Positions 1 through 7,434 of a DNA stretch of 64,000 bases are shown here, one piece after another (within the stretch, counting starts at the first letter, position 1; each line of letters opens with the position of its first letter). A program made the position numbers and the translations under genes. Source of the stretch: Luteolibacter sp. (GTDB taxonomy: Bacteria; Verrucomicrobiota; Verrucomicrobiia; Verrucomicrobiales; Akkermansiaceae); the NCBI GenBank assembly GCA_030828305.1, contig JAURCU010000002.1, forward strand, positions 1 through 64,000, written 5' to 3'. Below the pieces are notes generated by a model that did not search any database, was not told the DNA's origin, and worked only from the letters and a program-made list of their open reading frames with translations.

Positions 1-1
1 T

Positions 2-151
2 GAACATATGACCGTCTTCAAATCGTAATACTACGCCTTCAGTGTCTTCCATCTTAGATAGTTCTTCAATAAATGAAGAAAGATCGTCTACAGAAGAACG
101 AAAAGCTTTTACAACTGGAACATTATAACACTCAGCAAGAGCTACGATCTC
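2..151 (-). CDS. RNA-ligase-like fragment (partial, cut by window edge)
   Basis: The minus strand is open from about 151 to the edge. Its last residues read EGVVLRFEDGHMF, preceded by an acidic helix-like stretch and NVPVVKAF. In T4 RnlA-like ATP-dependent RNA ligases a motif IV of the form EGhhhRF is followed within a few residues by the motif V lysine, which would lie just outside the window. The codons used (TTA, GTA, TCT, CTA, AAT) are AT-rich and unlike every neighbouring gene, which suggests a phage or other foreign source. There is no start or stop. The alternative is a chance frame, but the fit to the motif IV surroundings makes that less likely. The family assignment rests on one motif and needs a profile search. 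Confidence 0.42.
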
Positions 152-376
152 ACTGACTGCCTGAGCCTCGGCATTGGTGTTGCTCAAGGCTACGGTGTTG
201 AAGAAGGCGAACTCGCCAACCTCACTACCACCGCAACCCTCGACTGGGCCTTCACCGACTCTGCTACTCTTTCCCCATACGTCCTCTACTCCGTGGAGGG
301 CTCGGAAAACGTGCACTACAACAACCCAAATACTCAAGAGCTTGTTGCCGGTGTTAATCTGTCCGTCAGCTTCTAA
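140..376 (+). CDS. C-terminal part of an outer-membrane beta-barrel protein
   Basis: The plus-strand frame ending at the TAA at 374-376 reads as alternating polar and hydrophobic strands (LSLGIGVAQGYGV, TTTATLDWAFT, LSPYVLYSVEG) and ends in VNLSVSF. A terminal Phe on the last strand is the usual signal for insertion by the BAM complex. About 78 residues are visible. The frame upstream of roughly position 140 stops resembling a barrel and runs into the AT-rich fragment, so the start is missing. The substrate is unknown: it could be a small porin or a TorF-like barrel. A strong terminator follows. The exact join to the foreign-looking DNA lies somewhere in 140-160. Confidence 0.6.
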   Translation, partial: SYDLTDCLSLGIGVAQGYGVEEGELANLTTTATLDWAFTDSATLSPYVLYSVEGSENVHYNNPNTQELVAGVNLSVSF

Positions 377-403
377 TCCTCTGGGTTAAAGTCAACTTAC
401 ACC

Positions 404-436
404 AAAGGGTGATCGCCTCGGCGATCACCCTTTTTT
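404..436 (+). terminator. Intrinsic terminator after the beta-barrel gene
   Basis: A 10-bp perfect stem (gggtgatcgc / gcgatcaccc) with a CTCG tetraloop is followed by six T. The stem can be extended by flanking A/T pairs. It starts 28 nt after the beta-barrel stop and ends 93 nt before hisC. Confidence 0.9.
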
Positions 437-528
437 CATGCTCATTTTTGATTGGTTTCTGGATGCCCGCTTGGCATTTGACCGAGGCCATTGTCCCCGC
501 TAGTTTCCCCACCTCAGCCCCCTTTCCA

Positions 529-1626
529 ATGAGTCTCGAATCCCACGCCAACCGCTTTATCTGTGATCTGGTTGCCTATGAACCCGGCAAGCCCATTGAG
601 GAAACTGCTCGCGAACTGGGTCTGAAGCCCGAGCAGATCGTCAAGGTCGCCTCGAATGAGAACCCCCTCGGCCCCTCTCCGCTCGCCGTCAAAGCGATCG
701 AGAAAGCAGCGAAAGATGCCCACATCTATCCTGATGGTGGGGGCTACATGCTGCGCCAGGCCATCGCTGACAAATACGCACTCAGCATGGACCATGTCGT
801 CCTTGGCAATGGCTCCAATGAAATCATCGAACTGCTCTGCCACACGTTTCTCAACCGCGATGCGGAGCTCATCGCTGCCGAACACGCCTTCGTCGTCTAC
901 AAGCTGATGGCCACGCTATTTGGCGCCAAATACATCGAGGTCGCCGACCCCGACTTCATCCACGATCTCGAGGGCATGGCCGATGCCATTACTGACAACA
1001 CCCGACTGGTCTTCATCGCCAATCCCAACAATCCCACCGGCACCATGGTCGACCAGCAATCCATCGACCGCTTCATGGAGCGGCTTCCCGATCACGTCGT
1101 TGCAGTTTTCGACGAAGCTTACCACGAATTTCCGGATAATCCGCCTGACGTCCTCAAATACGTCCGCGAAGGCCGCAACGTTTGCGTGCTGCGCACTTTT
1201 TCCAAGATCCACGGCCTGGCGGCACTCCGCATTGGATATGGCCTTGCTCCCGCCCACCTCGCCGGCTTACTGCAAAAGGCCCGTCAGCCCTTCAACACCA
1301 ATGCCCTTGCTCAGGCTGGAGCCCTGGCTGCTCTCGCCGATGAACAGCACATCCAGCAGACACGCCGGGTCAATCAGCAAGGCCTCGGGTATCTCTGCGA
1401 GGCATTGACCCAGCGAGGCATTGAGTGGGTCCCCAGCTTTGCCAACTTCCTGCTGATCAAATGCGGTCATGGCGATGACGTCTTCAAAAACATGCTCAAG
1501 CAGGGTGTGATTGTGCGTGCCATGAGCGGCTACAAGTTACCGGACTGGATCCGCGTCTCCATCGGCACCCCGGAGGAAAACAAGCGCGTGCTGGAAGTTT
1601 TCGACGCAGTGCTTGCCGATCGCTGA
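529..1626 (+). CDS. hisC: Histidinol-phosphate aminotransferase
   Basis: HisC is a PLP enzyme that interconverts imidazole acetol phosphate and histidinol phosphate in histidine synthesis. The ATG at 529 gives 365 residues, the usual family length. The longer upstream frame reaches back into the terminator at 404-436 and is not credible as protein. Visible class I/II aminotransferase motifs are SNENPLGPS (about 43-51), GNGSNE (94-99, cofactor phosphate region), ANPNNPTGT (165-173), DEAYHEF (196-202, PLP-contacting Asp) and FSK (225-227, Schiff-base Lys227), followed by LRIGYG. mnmE starts 2 nt after the stop, so the two are probably co-transcribed. hisF is 16 kb away, so the his genes are dispersed. 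The enzyme may also accept aromatic substrates, as some HisC enzymes do. Confidence 0.93.
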   Translation: MSLESHANRFICDLVAYEPGKPIEETARELGLKPEQIVKVASNENPLGPSPLAVKAIEKAAKDAHIYPDGGGYMLRQAIADKYALSMDHVVLGNGSNEIIELLCHTFLNRDAELIAAEHAFVVYKLMATLFGAKYIEVADPDFIHDLEGMADAITDNTRLVFIANPNNPTGTMVDQQSIDRFMERLPDHVVAVFDEAYHEFPDNPPDVLKYVREGRNVCVLRTFSKIHGLAALRIGYGLAPAHLAGLLQKARQPFNTNALAQAGALAALADEQHIQQTRRVNQQGLGYLCEALTQRGIEWVPSFANFLLIKCGHGDDVFKNMLKQGVIVRAMSGYKLPDWIRVSIGTPEENKRVLEVFDAVLADR

Positions 1627-1628
1627 CC

Positions 1629-2987
1629 ATGGACGCGACCGGGTCAGATCAGCACCCCACGGTTGCTGCCATCGCGACGGCGGCGGCAACGGGTGCAGTG
1701 TCCATGATCCGCGTCTCGGGCCCCAAGGCCATCGAGATTGCTGGCAAAGCCTGTGATGGCCAGATTCAGCGACTAGCCCACGGCGAGGTGCGCTACTGCA
1801 AAATTCGTGACACCATGGGCGAGGTCATCGACGATGGCTTGCTGACGTTCATGCGCGCACCTCGCAGTTATACCGGAGAGGACACCATCGAGTTCACCGG
1901 TCACGGCGGCATCCTGGTGACGCGCGAAGTCTTGGCTCGATTTCTCGCGTGCGGTGCCGAAGCCGCCGGGCCAGGTGAATTCACCCAACGTGCCTTCCTC
2001 AATGGCAAACTGGACCTCACCCAGGCCGAGGGAGTGATGGATCTCATTTCTGCCCAGACCCGGCTTTCCATGCGTGCCGCGCGGGGCCAACTGGAAGGCT
2101 ATCTTGGCAGACAGACGACCAAAGCCCGTGATGAACTGCTTGGCTGCCTCGCCCATCTCGAAGCCTGGATCGACTTTCCAGATGAAGATATCGATCCACA
2201 GACCGGACAGGAGCTCAAGCAACGTATCGAAGTCGTGCTCGCCACTACCTCAAAGCTACTGGCAACTGCTGATCAGGGCCGCATCCTGCGAGAGGGAGTT
2301 CGCACTGTAATTTGTGGTCCGCCCAATGTCGGCAAATCGAGCCTGCTTAACCAACTGCTAGGTTTCGAGCGCGCCATCGTCAGCGAAACCGCCGGCACCA
2401 CTCGTGACACCATCGAGGAGACCATCAACATGAACGGACTTCCTCTTCGCCTTATTGATACCGCCGGCATGCGCGAAGCCGGTGATGCCATCGAGGCCGA
2501 GGGTATCCAACGCACCCAGCGCCAGATCGAACAGGCCGATCTCATCCTGGAAATCGCTGATGCGAGCATCGAACGCACGCAGATTGCATCATTCGGTGAC
2601 GGCAGCTCCAAGCATCTGCTCATTCTAAACAAATCGGATCTCCAAACGCACGAGTCCTGGAAAGATGTCGATGCCGTGTGTATTTCCTGCACCGAACAGC
2701 GCGGTTTTGAGGAACTTTCAGAGAAGATCCGCCAGCTTCTAAATTTCGACAAAGTCGATTGGGGTGAGCACATGATCGCCATCAACGCACGCCACCAGCA
2801 AAGTCTTTTGCGTGCCCAAGAGGCCCTCGCTGCCGCGCTGCAACTGTTGGACCCTAAATCCACCAACGCCGAATTGGCATCCGTGGACCTACGCGAAGCA
2901 CTCGACGCACTGGGTGAGATTCCCGGTAAGGTCGACACCGAAGATCTGCTGGGTGTGATCTTCAGCAGCTTCTGCATCGGCAAGTGA
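1629..2987 (+). CDS. mnmE: tRNA modification GTPase MnmE
   Basis: MnmE works with MnmG (not in this window) to modify the wobble uridine C5 of certain tRNAs. The 452-residue protein has the expected three parts. The N-terminal tetrahydrofolate-binding domain occupies about 1-120. A helical domain is interrupted by a Ras-like G domain with GPPNVGKSS (230-238), TAGTTRDT (254-261), DTAG (277-280) and NKSD (334-337). The C terminus is FCIGK, where the catalytic Cys of the C(I/L/V)GK tail sits. The ATG lies 2 nt after the hisC stop, indicating a shared transcript. The stop faces the minus-strand IF-1-like gene only 4 nt away, with no terminator visible between them. Confidence 0.97.
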   Translation: MDATGSDQHPTVAAIATAAATGAVSMIRVSGPKAIEIAGKACDGQIQRLAHGEVRYCKIRDTMGEVIDDGLLTFMRAPRSYTGEDTIEFTGHGGILVTREVLARFLACGAEAAGPGEFTQRAFLNGKLDLTQAEGVMDLISAQTRLSMRAARGQLEGYLGRQTTKARDELLGCLAHLEAWIDFPDEDIDPQTGQELKQRIEVVLATTSKLLATADQGRILREGVRTVICGPPNVGKSSLLNQLLGFERAIVSETAGTTRDTIEETINMNGLPLRLIDTAGMREAGDAIEAEGIQRTQRQIEQADLILEIADASIERTQIASFGDGSSKHLLILNKSDLQTHESWKDVDAVCISCTEQRGFEELSEKIRQLLNFDKVDWGEHMIAINARHQQSLLRAQEALAAALQLLDPKSTNAELASVDLREALDALGEIPGKVDTEDLLGVIFSSFCIGK

Positions 2988-2991
2988 GAGG

Positions 2992-3216
2992 TCACTCCTC
3001 CAAGTCTGCGGGTCCGAGTATCCTCGCTCCATCAAAGTCGTATGGAGTCATCTCCAGCAGCAGGCATTGACCCAACTTAAAAGTGTCCCCGCGCTGCTTC
3101 ACCTCCTTGCCTAAATGAGCCAGAATTTCCTTACCATTGGGTAGTGAGACTCGATATAGCAACTCTCCACGGTGTTCCAGGACCTTCCCCAAGGTGTGTA
3201 TGCTAGAATCGGGCAC
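2992..3216 (-). CDS. IF-1-like S1-domain protein
   Basis: The 74-residue protein is the size of translation initiation factor IF-1 and shows its pattern: GKVLEHRGELLYRVSLPNGK, then ILAHLGKEVK, LGQCLLLEMTPYDFDGARIL. This matches the IF-1 S1/OB fold (VxxxLpNxxFxVxLxNGHxxLAHxSGK... VxVExSPYDLxxGRI). It differs in several otherwise nearly invariant places: the usual asparagine-containing first loop is altered, HxSGKMR is reduced to HLGKEVK, and it has the tail GPADLEE. It may be the organism's IF-1 or a divergent second copy. The start is GTG, with an AGGAT about 10 nt upstream. It is transcribed convergently with mnmE. Confidence 0.7.
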   Translation of the reverse strand: MPDSSIHTLGKVLEHRGELLYRVSLPNGKEILAHLGKEVKQRGDTFKLGQCLLLEMTPYDFDGARILGPADLEE

Positions 3217-3302
3217 GCGAGAGATCCTGCCTTCGTGGGCCGTATGAAATCAAGCTTGTCTGAATAAATCATCTTCATTGGTGGTCTTTACACGGAGCTG
3301 AC

Positions 3303-3330
3303 TTGACTGGGACAAGAAGAAGAGCATGAT
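3303..3330 (+). promoter_or_regulatory. Possible sigma-70 promoter for the lipoprotein gene
   Basis: TTGACT at 3303-3308 (5/6 to the -35 consensus) and CATGAT at 3325-3330 (4/6 to -10) are separated by 16 nt. The predicted start point lies about 70 nt before the lipoprotein ATG. Seen by eye only; host promoter preferences are unknown. Confidence 0.35.
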
Positions 3331-3407
3331 TCCTATGCCCATCCGTATTGTTCTTTTTCTCTCTTTTCTGTTATTTTTTGATCCAACACACCCATTCAAC
3401 CATTCCC

Positions 3408-3809
3408 ATGAAATCTCCAATCATCATCGCCAGTGCCGCCATTCTGGGCATTGTCCTGAGTTCCTGCACTCCGATCGCCGGTCCTCAACCTCGTCAGGGT
3501 CTGGACCAACCCACACCTGAAGAAATTGCGGCTCAAGAGCGTGAACGAGAGAGACTTGCTCGCGCCGAAGCAGAACTTCTAAGACAACAGCAGCAATTCC
3601 AGAATCCAAACTTCAATAATAGCAACGACAACAGCACACCAACTGGCCCCACCGATTACCCTTTTGCCAGCAAAGTTCCGGGCAAGGCCGGCTTTGTATT
3701 CAGCCCCTACAACAAGCAGGTGGTTGATGTGCGCGATATTCCGAGTGGCACTCTCGTTCAGGATCCGACATATCCCGCGTCAGAGAAAAAATATTTCCGG
3801 GTGCCTTGA
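3408..3809 (+). CDS. Small secreted lipoprotein of unknown function
   Basis: The ATG at 3408 gives 133 residues starting with a clear lipoprotein signal: two positively charged or polar residues, a hydrophobic core and LSSC as lipobox, with Cys at about residue 20. The mature part has a proline-rich start, then an acidic, Arg- and Gln-rich helix with coiled-coil character (AAQERERERLARAEAELLRQ), an Asn/Thr linker, and a C-terminal globular patch containing VVDVRDIPSGTLVQDP and ending YFRVP. Short lipoproteins with the same VDVRxxPxGTLVxDP core are, from memory, common in Verrucomicrobia, without known function. The track frame extends upstream to 3348 but lacks a signal start there. A terminator follows directly. 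Confidence 0.75.
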   Translation: MKSPIIIASAAILGIVLSSCTPIAGPQPRQGLDQPTPEEIAAQERERERLARAEAELLRQQQQFQNPNFNNSNDNSTPTGPTDYPFASKVPGKAGFVFSPYNKQVVDVRDIPSGTLVQDPTYPASEKKYFRVP

Positions 3810-3841
3810 TTGCTGCTAACAACCTGCCGATAACTTTCAAC

Positions 3842-3873
3842 AACCGGATCCGCGCAATCGGGCCCGGTTTTTT
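3842..3873 (+). terminator. Intrinsic terminator between lipoprotein gene and tyrA
   Basis: Outer arms aaccgg and ccggtt, with an inner ccg/cgg pairing, are followed by TTTTTT. It lies 32 nt after the lipoprotein stop and ends 6 nt before the tyrA ATG, so tyrA must either read through or start from a promoter overlapping this spot. Confidence 0.6.
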
Positions 3874-3878
3874 AATTC

Positions 3879-4715
3879 ATGAGCGATCCCTTCCAAAGTG
3901 TGACCATTCTCGGCGGCGGCCTGCTTGGCGGCTCACTTGCACTTGCCTTGAAACAGGACGTGCGCATGTGGGCGCGGCGCGAAGAGACCGTGAACAAAGC
4001 CAAGCAGCTCGGCGTCAATGGTGCCACCAGCGATCTGGCGCTAGCCGTCAAGGATAGCCAACTGGTCATCCTCTGCGTGCCTGTTGGAGCCATGCCAAAG
4101 TTGCTTGAGGCTGCCATTCAAGCCGGATTGCCCGCAGACTGCCTGATTACGGATGTTGGTAGCGTCAAAGGTATGCCACACCAGACACTGGGCCCCATCG
4201 TCAAGAATAGCGGTCGGCAATTCATCGGCAGCCACCCCATGGCCGGTTCCGAACAGGGTGGAATTCAGGCCGCAAGAAAGGATCTTTTTGCTGGAGCAGC
4301 CTGCCTGCTCACCAATGATGGCATGGCTTCGGCGCAAAACACCCAACGCCTGGATGCCTTCTGGCAGCAGGTCGGCTGCCAAACCACTTGGCTGGACAGT
4401 GCCAGACATGACGCACTGGTTGCTCGCATCAGTCACCTGCCACACATACTGGCGGCCGCTGCTGCGCGCACCTGCCTTGAAAACCCATCCGATGGGTCCT
4501 TCGGAGGCGGAGGGCTACGCGACACCACCCGTGTCGCTGGCGGCAACGTCGACATGTGGACCGAGATCCTGCTAGAAAACCGTGAGGCTTTAATGGGGCC
4601 TATGCAACGCAGTATCGACGATCTTATCTCACTCATGAGCATCCTAGACGCCCAAGATCAAGATGCGGCTCGACAATGGCTTGAAGCTGCGAAAAATCGC
4701 CGCGATTCGCTCTAA
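3879..4715 (+). CDS. tyrA: Prephenate dehydrogenase
   Basis: The enzyme oxidatively decarboxylates prephenate to 4-hydroxyphenylpyruvate for tyrosine synthesis; some family members prefer arogenate, and the sequence does not settle which. The 278 residues contain the Rossmann dinucleotide loop GGGLLGGS (12-19), then DVGSVK (92-97), GSHPMAGSE (117-125) and the active-site region with HD (177-178) and SHLPH (185-189). There is no chorismate mutase or ACT domain, so this is the minimal form. The gene lies 13 nt upstream of aroA, forming an aromatic amino-acid pair that continues with cmk and plsC, an arrangement widespread in bacteria. Confidence 0.93.
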   Translation: MSDPFQSVTILGGGLLGGSLALALKQDVRMWARREETVNKAKQLGVNGATSDLALAVKDSQLVILCVPVGAMPKLLEAAIQAGLPADCLITDVGSVKGMPHQTLGPIVKNSGRQFIGSHPMAGSEQGGIQAARKDLFAGAACLLTNDGMASAQNTQRLDAFWQQVGCQTTWLDSARHDALVARISHLPHILAAAAARTCLENPSDGSFGGGGLRDTTRVAGGNVDMWTEILLENREALMGPMQRSIDDLISLMSILDAQDQDAARQWLEAAKNRRDSL

Positions 4716-4728
4716 TACATCCTCCCGA

Positions 4729-6075
4729 ATGTCAGAACTCCGCGTCTTCCACACCTCCACACTCAAGGCTGAATTCAGTGTGCCTGGCGACAAGAGCATG
4801 TCACACCGCGCAGCCATTCTCGGTGGTTTGTCGGATGGTATCTGCACCATTCACAACTTCCTGCCCAGTGAGGACTGCGTCAACACACTGATGGCCATGC
4901 AGGCACTCGGAGCCAGACATGAGATACTCGATGAAATGCCAGCTCACGGCCCACTCAAGCTCAAATTGCATGGTCAAAGCATGAGCCTCAGCGCCCCCGC
5001 GGCACCCATGGACTGCGGGAATTCAGGTACTGGCATGCGCCTACTCGCCGGACTCCTCGCCGGCCAAAAATTCAACTCCGAGCTCTTGGGTGACGAATCG
5101 CTCTCCGGCCGACCCATGGGCCGGATCACCTTGCCCCTTCGCCAGATGGGCGCAAGGATCGAAACCCTTGGTGAAAAGGATGGCTGTGCCCCATTGCGCT
5201 TCCAGCCCGCAAAGCTCTCGTCAATTCATTACGAAATGCCCGTCGCAAGCGCCCAGGTGAAGAGCGCGGTGCTACTCGCCGGTCTCTTTGCTAATGGAAA
5301 GACCATCATCATACAACCGGCCACCACCCGCGATCATACCGAACGCATGATGGCCTCATTTGGTATCGAATTGGAGATCGAGGGCAACCACATTGCCATT
5401 CAAGGTGGTCAAACACCCAAGGCCTGCAATTTCATCGTGCCGGGTGACATTTCGAGTGCCGCCTTCTGGCTGGTGGCAGCTGCCGCCTTGCCGGGCTCGC
5501 AGCTGACCCTCAAAAAGGTCGGCCTAAACCCAACCCGCGACGCCATCATCACCGTGCTCAAACGGATGGGAGCCAGCATAACCGTCGCGCCCGACGAGAC
5601 CAGCGGCGAGCCCATGGGCGATATCAAAATCACAGGTGCGCTCCTGAAAGGCACCACCATTCTGGAGGAGGAAGTGCCCAACCTGATTGATGAAATTCCC
5701 GTCATTGCCGTTGCCGCTGCTCTGGCCAGCGGCCATACAACCATCCGCAATGCCAGAGAATTGCGCGTGAAGGAAACCGACCGCATCGCCACCGTGGTTG
5801 AGAATCTGCGCGCCATGGGTGGTGTGGTTGAAGAATTTGAAGACGGCATGGAGATCGAAGGCGGCCATCCACTTCGGGGCACAAGCCTGCACAGCTTCGG
5901 TGACCACCGTATCGCCATGGCATTTGCCATTGCCGGGCTCTTTGCCAAAGGAGAAACTGTTATTGGTGGTACTGACTGCATCAACACTTCCTATCCCGGC
6001 TTTAGCCGTCACCTAGCCGCGGTCATGAGTGGCTCCAGCGATCCATCCGACTACGACCTGACTTCAGCATCTTGA
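4729..6075 (+). CDS. aroA: 3-phosphoshikimate 1-carboxyvinyltransferase (EPSP synthase)
   Basis: AroA joins PEP to shikimate-3-phosphate in the shikimate pathway. The ATG at 4729 gives 448 residues; the track frame starts 66 nt earlier inside tyrA. Motifs: GDKSMSHR (20-27, substrate phosphate and PEP contacts), GNSGTG (97-102), SGRPM (126-130), ASAQVKSA (173-180), PGDISSAAF (238-246), DEIP (321-324, catalytic Asp), RVKETDR (346-352) and GDHRIAM (391-397). The GNSGTG glycine region is of the kind seen in glyphosate-tolerant class II enzymes. I do not infer tolerance from it. The stop lies within the first copy of a 51-bp duplication that continues into cmk. Confidence 0.95.
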   Translation: MSELRVFHTSTLKAEFSVPGDKSMSHRAAILGGLSDGICTIHNFLPSEDCVNTLMAMQALGARHEILDEMPAHGPLKLKLHGQSMSLSAPAAPMDCGNSGTGMRLLAGLLAGQKFNSELLGDESLSGRPMGRITLPLRQMGARIETLGEKDGCAPLRFQPAKLSSIHYEMPVASAQVKSAVLLAGLFANGKTIIIQPATTRDHTERMMASFGIELEIEGNHIAIQGGQTPKACNFIVPGDISSAAFWLVAAAALPGSQLTLKKVGLNPTRDAIITVLKRMGASITVAPDETSGEPMGDIKITGALLKGTTILEEEVPNLIDEIPVIAVAAALASGHTTIRNARELRVKETDRIATVVENLRAMGGVVEEFEDGMEIEGGHPLRGTSLHSFGDHRIAMAFAIAGLFAKGETVIGGTDCINTSYPGFSRHLAAVMSGSSDPSDYDLTSAS

Positions 6076-6204
6076 ATTCCCATATCGCTATCGCCATTGA
6101 CGGGCCCGCCGTTTTTTTCGCGATGCTGCGCTTCAGCCGTAGAAATTAATCCAACTTCAGCATCTTGAATTCCCATATCGCTATCGCCATTGACGGGCCC
6201 GCCG
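6061..6204 (+). repeat. 51-bp perfect direct repeat around the aroA/cmk junction
   Basis: Bases 6061-6111 and 6154-6204 are identical over 51 bp. The unit contains the end of aroA, its TGA and the first codons of cmk. The 42 bases between the copies begin with seven T and are unrelated to the flanks. In the ancestral arrangement aroA and cmk would have overlapped as TTGA. Now aroA ends in copy 1 and cmk starts in copy 2. Copy 1 also encodes a decoy cmk start that runs 25 codons to a TAA at about 6148. Confidence 0.95.
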
Positions 6205-6812
6205 CATCAGGCAAGAGCACCTTAGCCAAACATTTGGCTGAGCGTCTGGGGCTTATCATGGTCAACTCGGGGGCCATGTATCGCTCCATCACCTGGAAGG
6301 CTCTTGAAGAAAATCTCGATCCCAGCGACGATAAAGCGGTCACAGCCATGCTGGGGCGCATCGAAATCCGATGCAGCAGCAATGGCATCATGTCGACCAT
6401 CACAATCGACGGAGTAGATCCCAGAGAGCAACTGCGCAGTGAGGGAGTAAACGCCAATGTCTCGGCAATCTCAGCCATTCCAGCCGTGCGCGAACACCTG
6501 ATCGATCTTCAACGCAGCTACCTCGAACATACCGGCGTTGTGATGGAGGGTCGCGACATCGGTTCTGTGGTCTTCCCCGATACCCCTTACAAAATCTATG
6601 TCACCGCTGATGAGTCCGTGCGTGCCAAACGCCGGGGTGACGACGGTGAAGTCGACTCCATCGCAAAACGGGATGCCGCCGACAGCCAACGCAAGACCGC
6701 ACCCCTGAAGATTTCCGAGGGAGCCGTCATTCTCGATAACTCGGAGCATACGATTGAATCCGGTTTGGAAGCCGCCCTGGAAATCCTCAAAGCTCAAGGA
6801 TTGGAATTCTGA
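6165..6812 (+). CDS. cmk: Cytidylate kinase
   Basis: Cmk phosphorylates CMP and dCMP with ATP. The 215-residue protein has the P-loop GPAASGKST (11-19), the substrate-side SGAMYR (35-40), EGRDIGS (128-134) and the lid region RAKRR ... RDAADSQRKTAPL (153-181), all typical of bacterial Cmk. The start is a TTG at 6165; no ATG is in frame before the P-loop and no clear Shine-Dalgarno is visible. That start codon sits in the second copy of the 51-bp repeat, which preserves the whole coding sequence. The stop is 2 nt from plsC. Translation was probably coupled to aroA before the duplication and may be weaker now. Confidence 0.93.
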   Translation: MNSHIAIAIDGPAASGKSTLAKHLAERLGLIMVNSGAMYRSITWKALEENLDPSDDKAVTAMLGRIEIRCSSNGIMSTITIDGVDPREQLRSEGVNANVSAISAIPAVREHLIDLQRSYLEHTGVVMEGRDIGSVVFPDTPYKIYVTADESVRAKRRGDDGEVDSIAKRDAADSQRKTAPLKISEGAVILDNSEHTIESGLEAALEILKAQGLEF

Positions 6813-6814
6813 TC

Positions 6815-7432
6815 ATGCGCTGGATCTATTGGACTGGATGGTTGTTGTTTGGCGCGGCTTACCGCGGCCTCTTTGGCCTGCGCGTCATCGGCCGAGAAAA
6901 GCTCATCACCGAGGGCCCTGTGCTCATTGCCTCCAACCACCAGAGCTACATCGACCCACCTCTCATCGGTAACCTCTACGAGGACGAAATGGTCTACCTC
7001 GCACGCAAGACTCTCTTTAAACCTGGCTTCTTCGAATGGCTCTACAATCAGTGGAACGCCATTCCGGTCGATCAGGAGCGTCCCGACATGGCTAGCCTCA
7101 AAACCATTATCAGACGCCTCAAAAGCGGTTGGCGCGTGCTTCTGTTCCCCGAAGGGGCAAGGACTTACGATGGCAGCATTGGGGAGGCAGCTTCTGGAAT
7201 TGGCTTGGTTGCCGTCAAAGCAGGCGTACCGATCCAGCCCATAAGAATCTTTGGAGCCAATGAGGTCCTGCCGCGTGGCAGCTCCAGGATACGCCTCGCC
7301 CGCATCACGGTGGTGGTCGGCGAAGCCATCCACCTCAAGGCCGAAGAACTCAAGTCACTCTCCGACAAGCAAGGATATGAGAAAGTCACCACGCGCATCA
7401 TGAACGCGATCAAGGCACTTGAGTTACCTTGA
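6815..7432 (+). CDS. plsC: 1-acyl-sn-glycerol-3-phosphate acyltransferase
   Basis: PlsC makes phosphatidic acid from lysophosphatidic acid at the inner membrane. The 205-residue protein starts with a hydrophobic segment, followed by the catalytic HX4D motif NHQSYID (41-47, His42 and Asp47), the RxT-type segment around LARKTLF, and block III FPEGART (111-117). This is the standard minimal LPLAT fold. It follows cmk by 2 nt, a common pairing (cmk-plsC-rpsA in many phyla), but no rpsA follows here. Instead a convergent phosphoesterase gene ends 2 nt away. Confidence 0.92.
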   Translation: MRWIYWTGWLLFGAAYRGLFGLRVIGREKLITEGPVLIASNHQSYIDPPLIGNLYEDEMVYLARKTLFKPGFFEWLYNQWNAIPVDQERPDMASLKTIIRRLKSGWRVLLFPEGARTYDGSIGEAASGIGLVAVKAGVPIQPIRIFGANEVLPRGSSRIRLARITVVVGEAIHLKAEELKSLSDKQGYEKVTTRIMNAIKALELP

Positions 7433-7434
7433 TA

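Noticed and set aside
6096-6118. GC-rich palindrome cgggcccg followed by seven T in the aroA/cmk duplication
   Set aside because: The palindrome has no loop and too short a stem for a standard intrinsic terminator. Kept only as part of the duplication finding.
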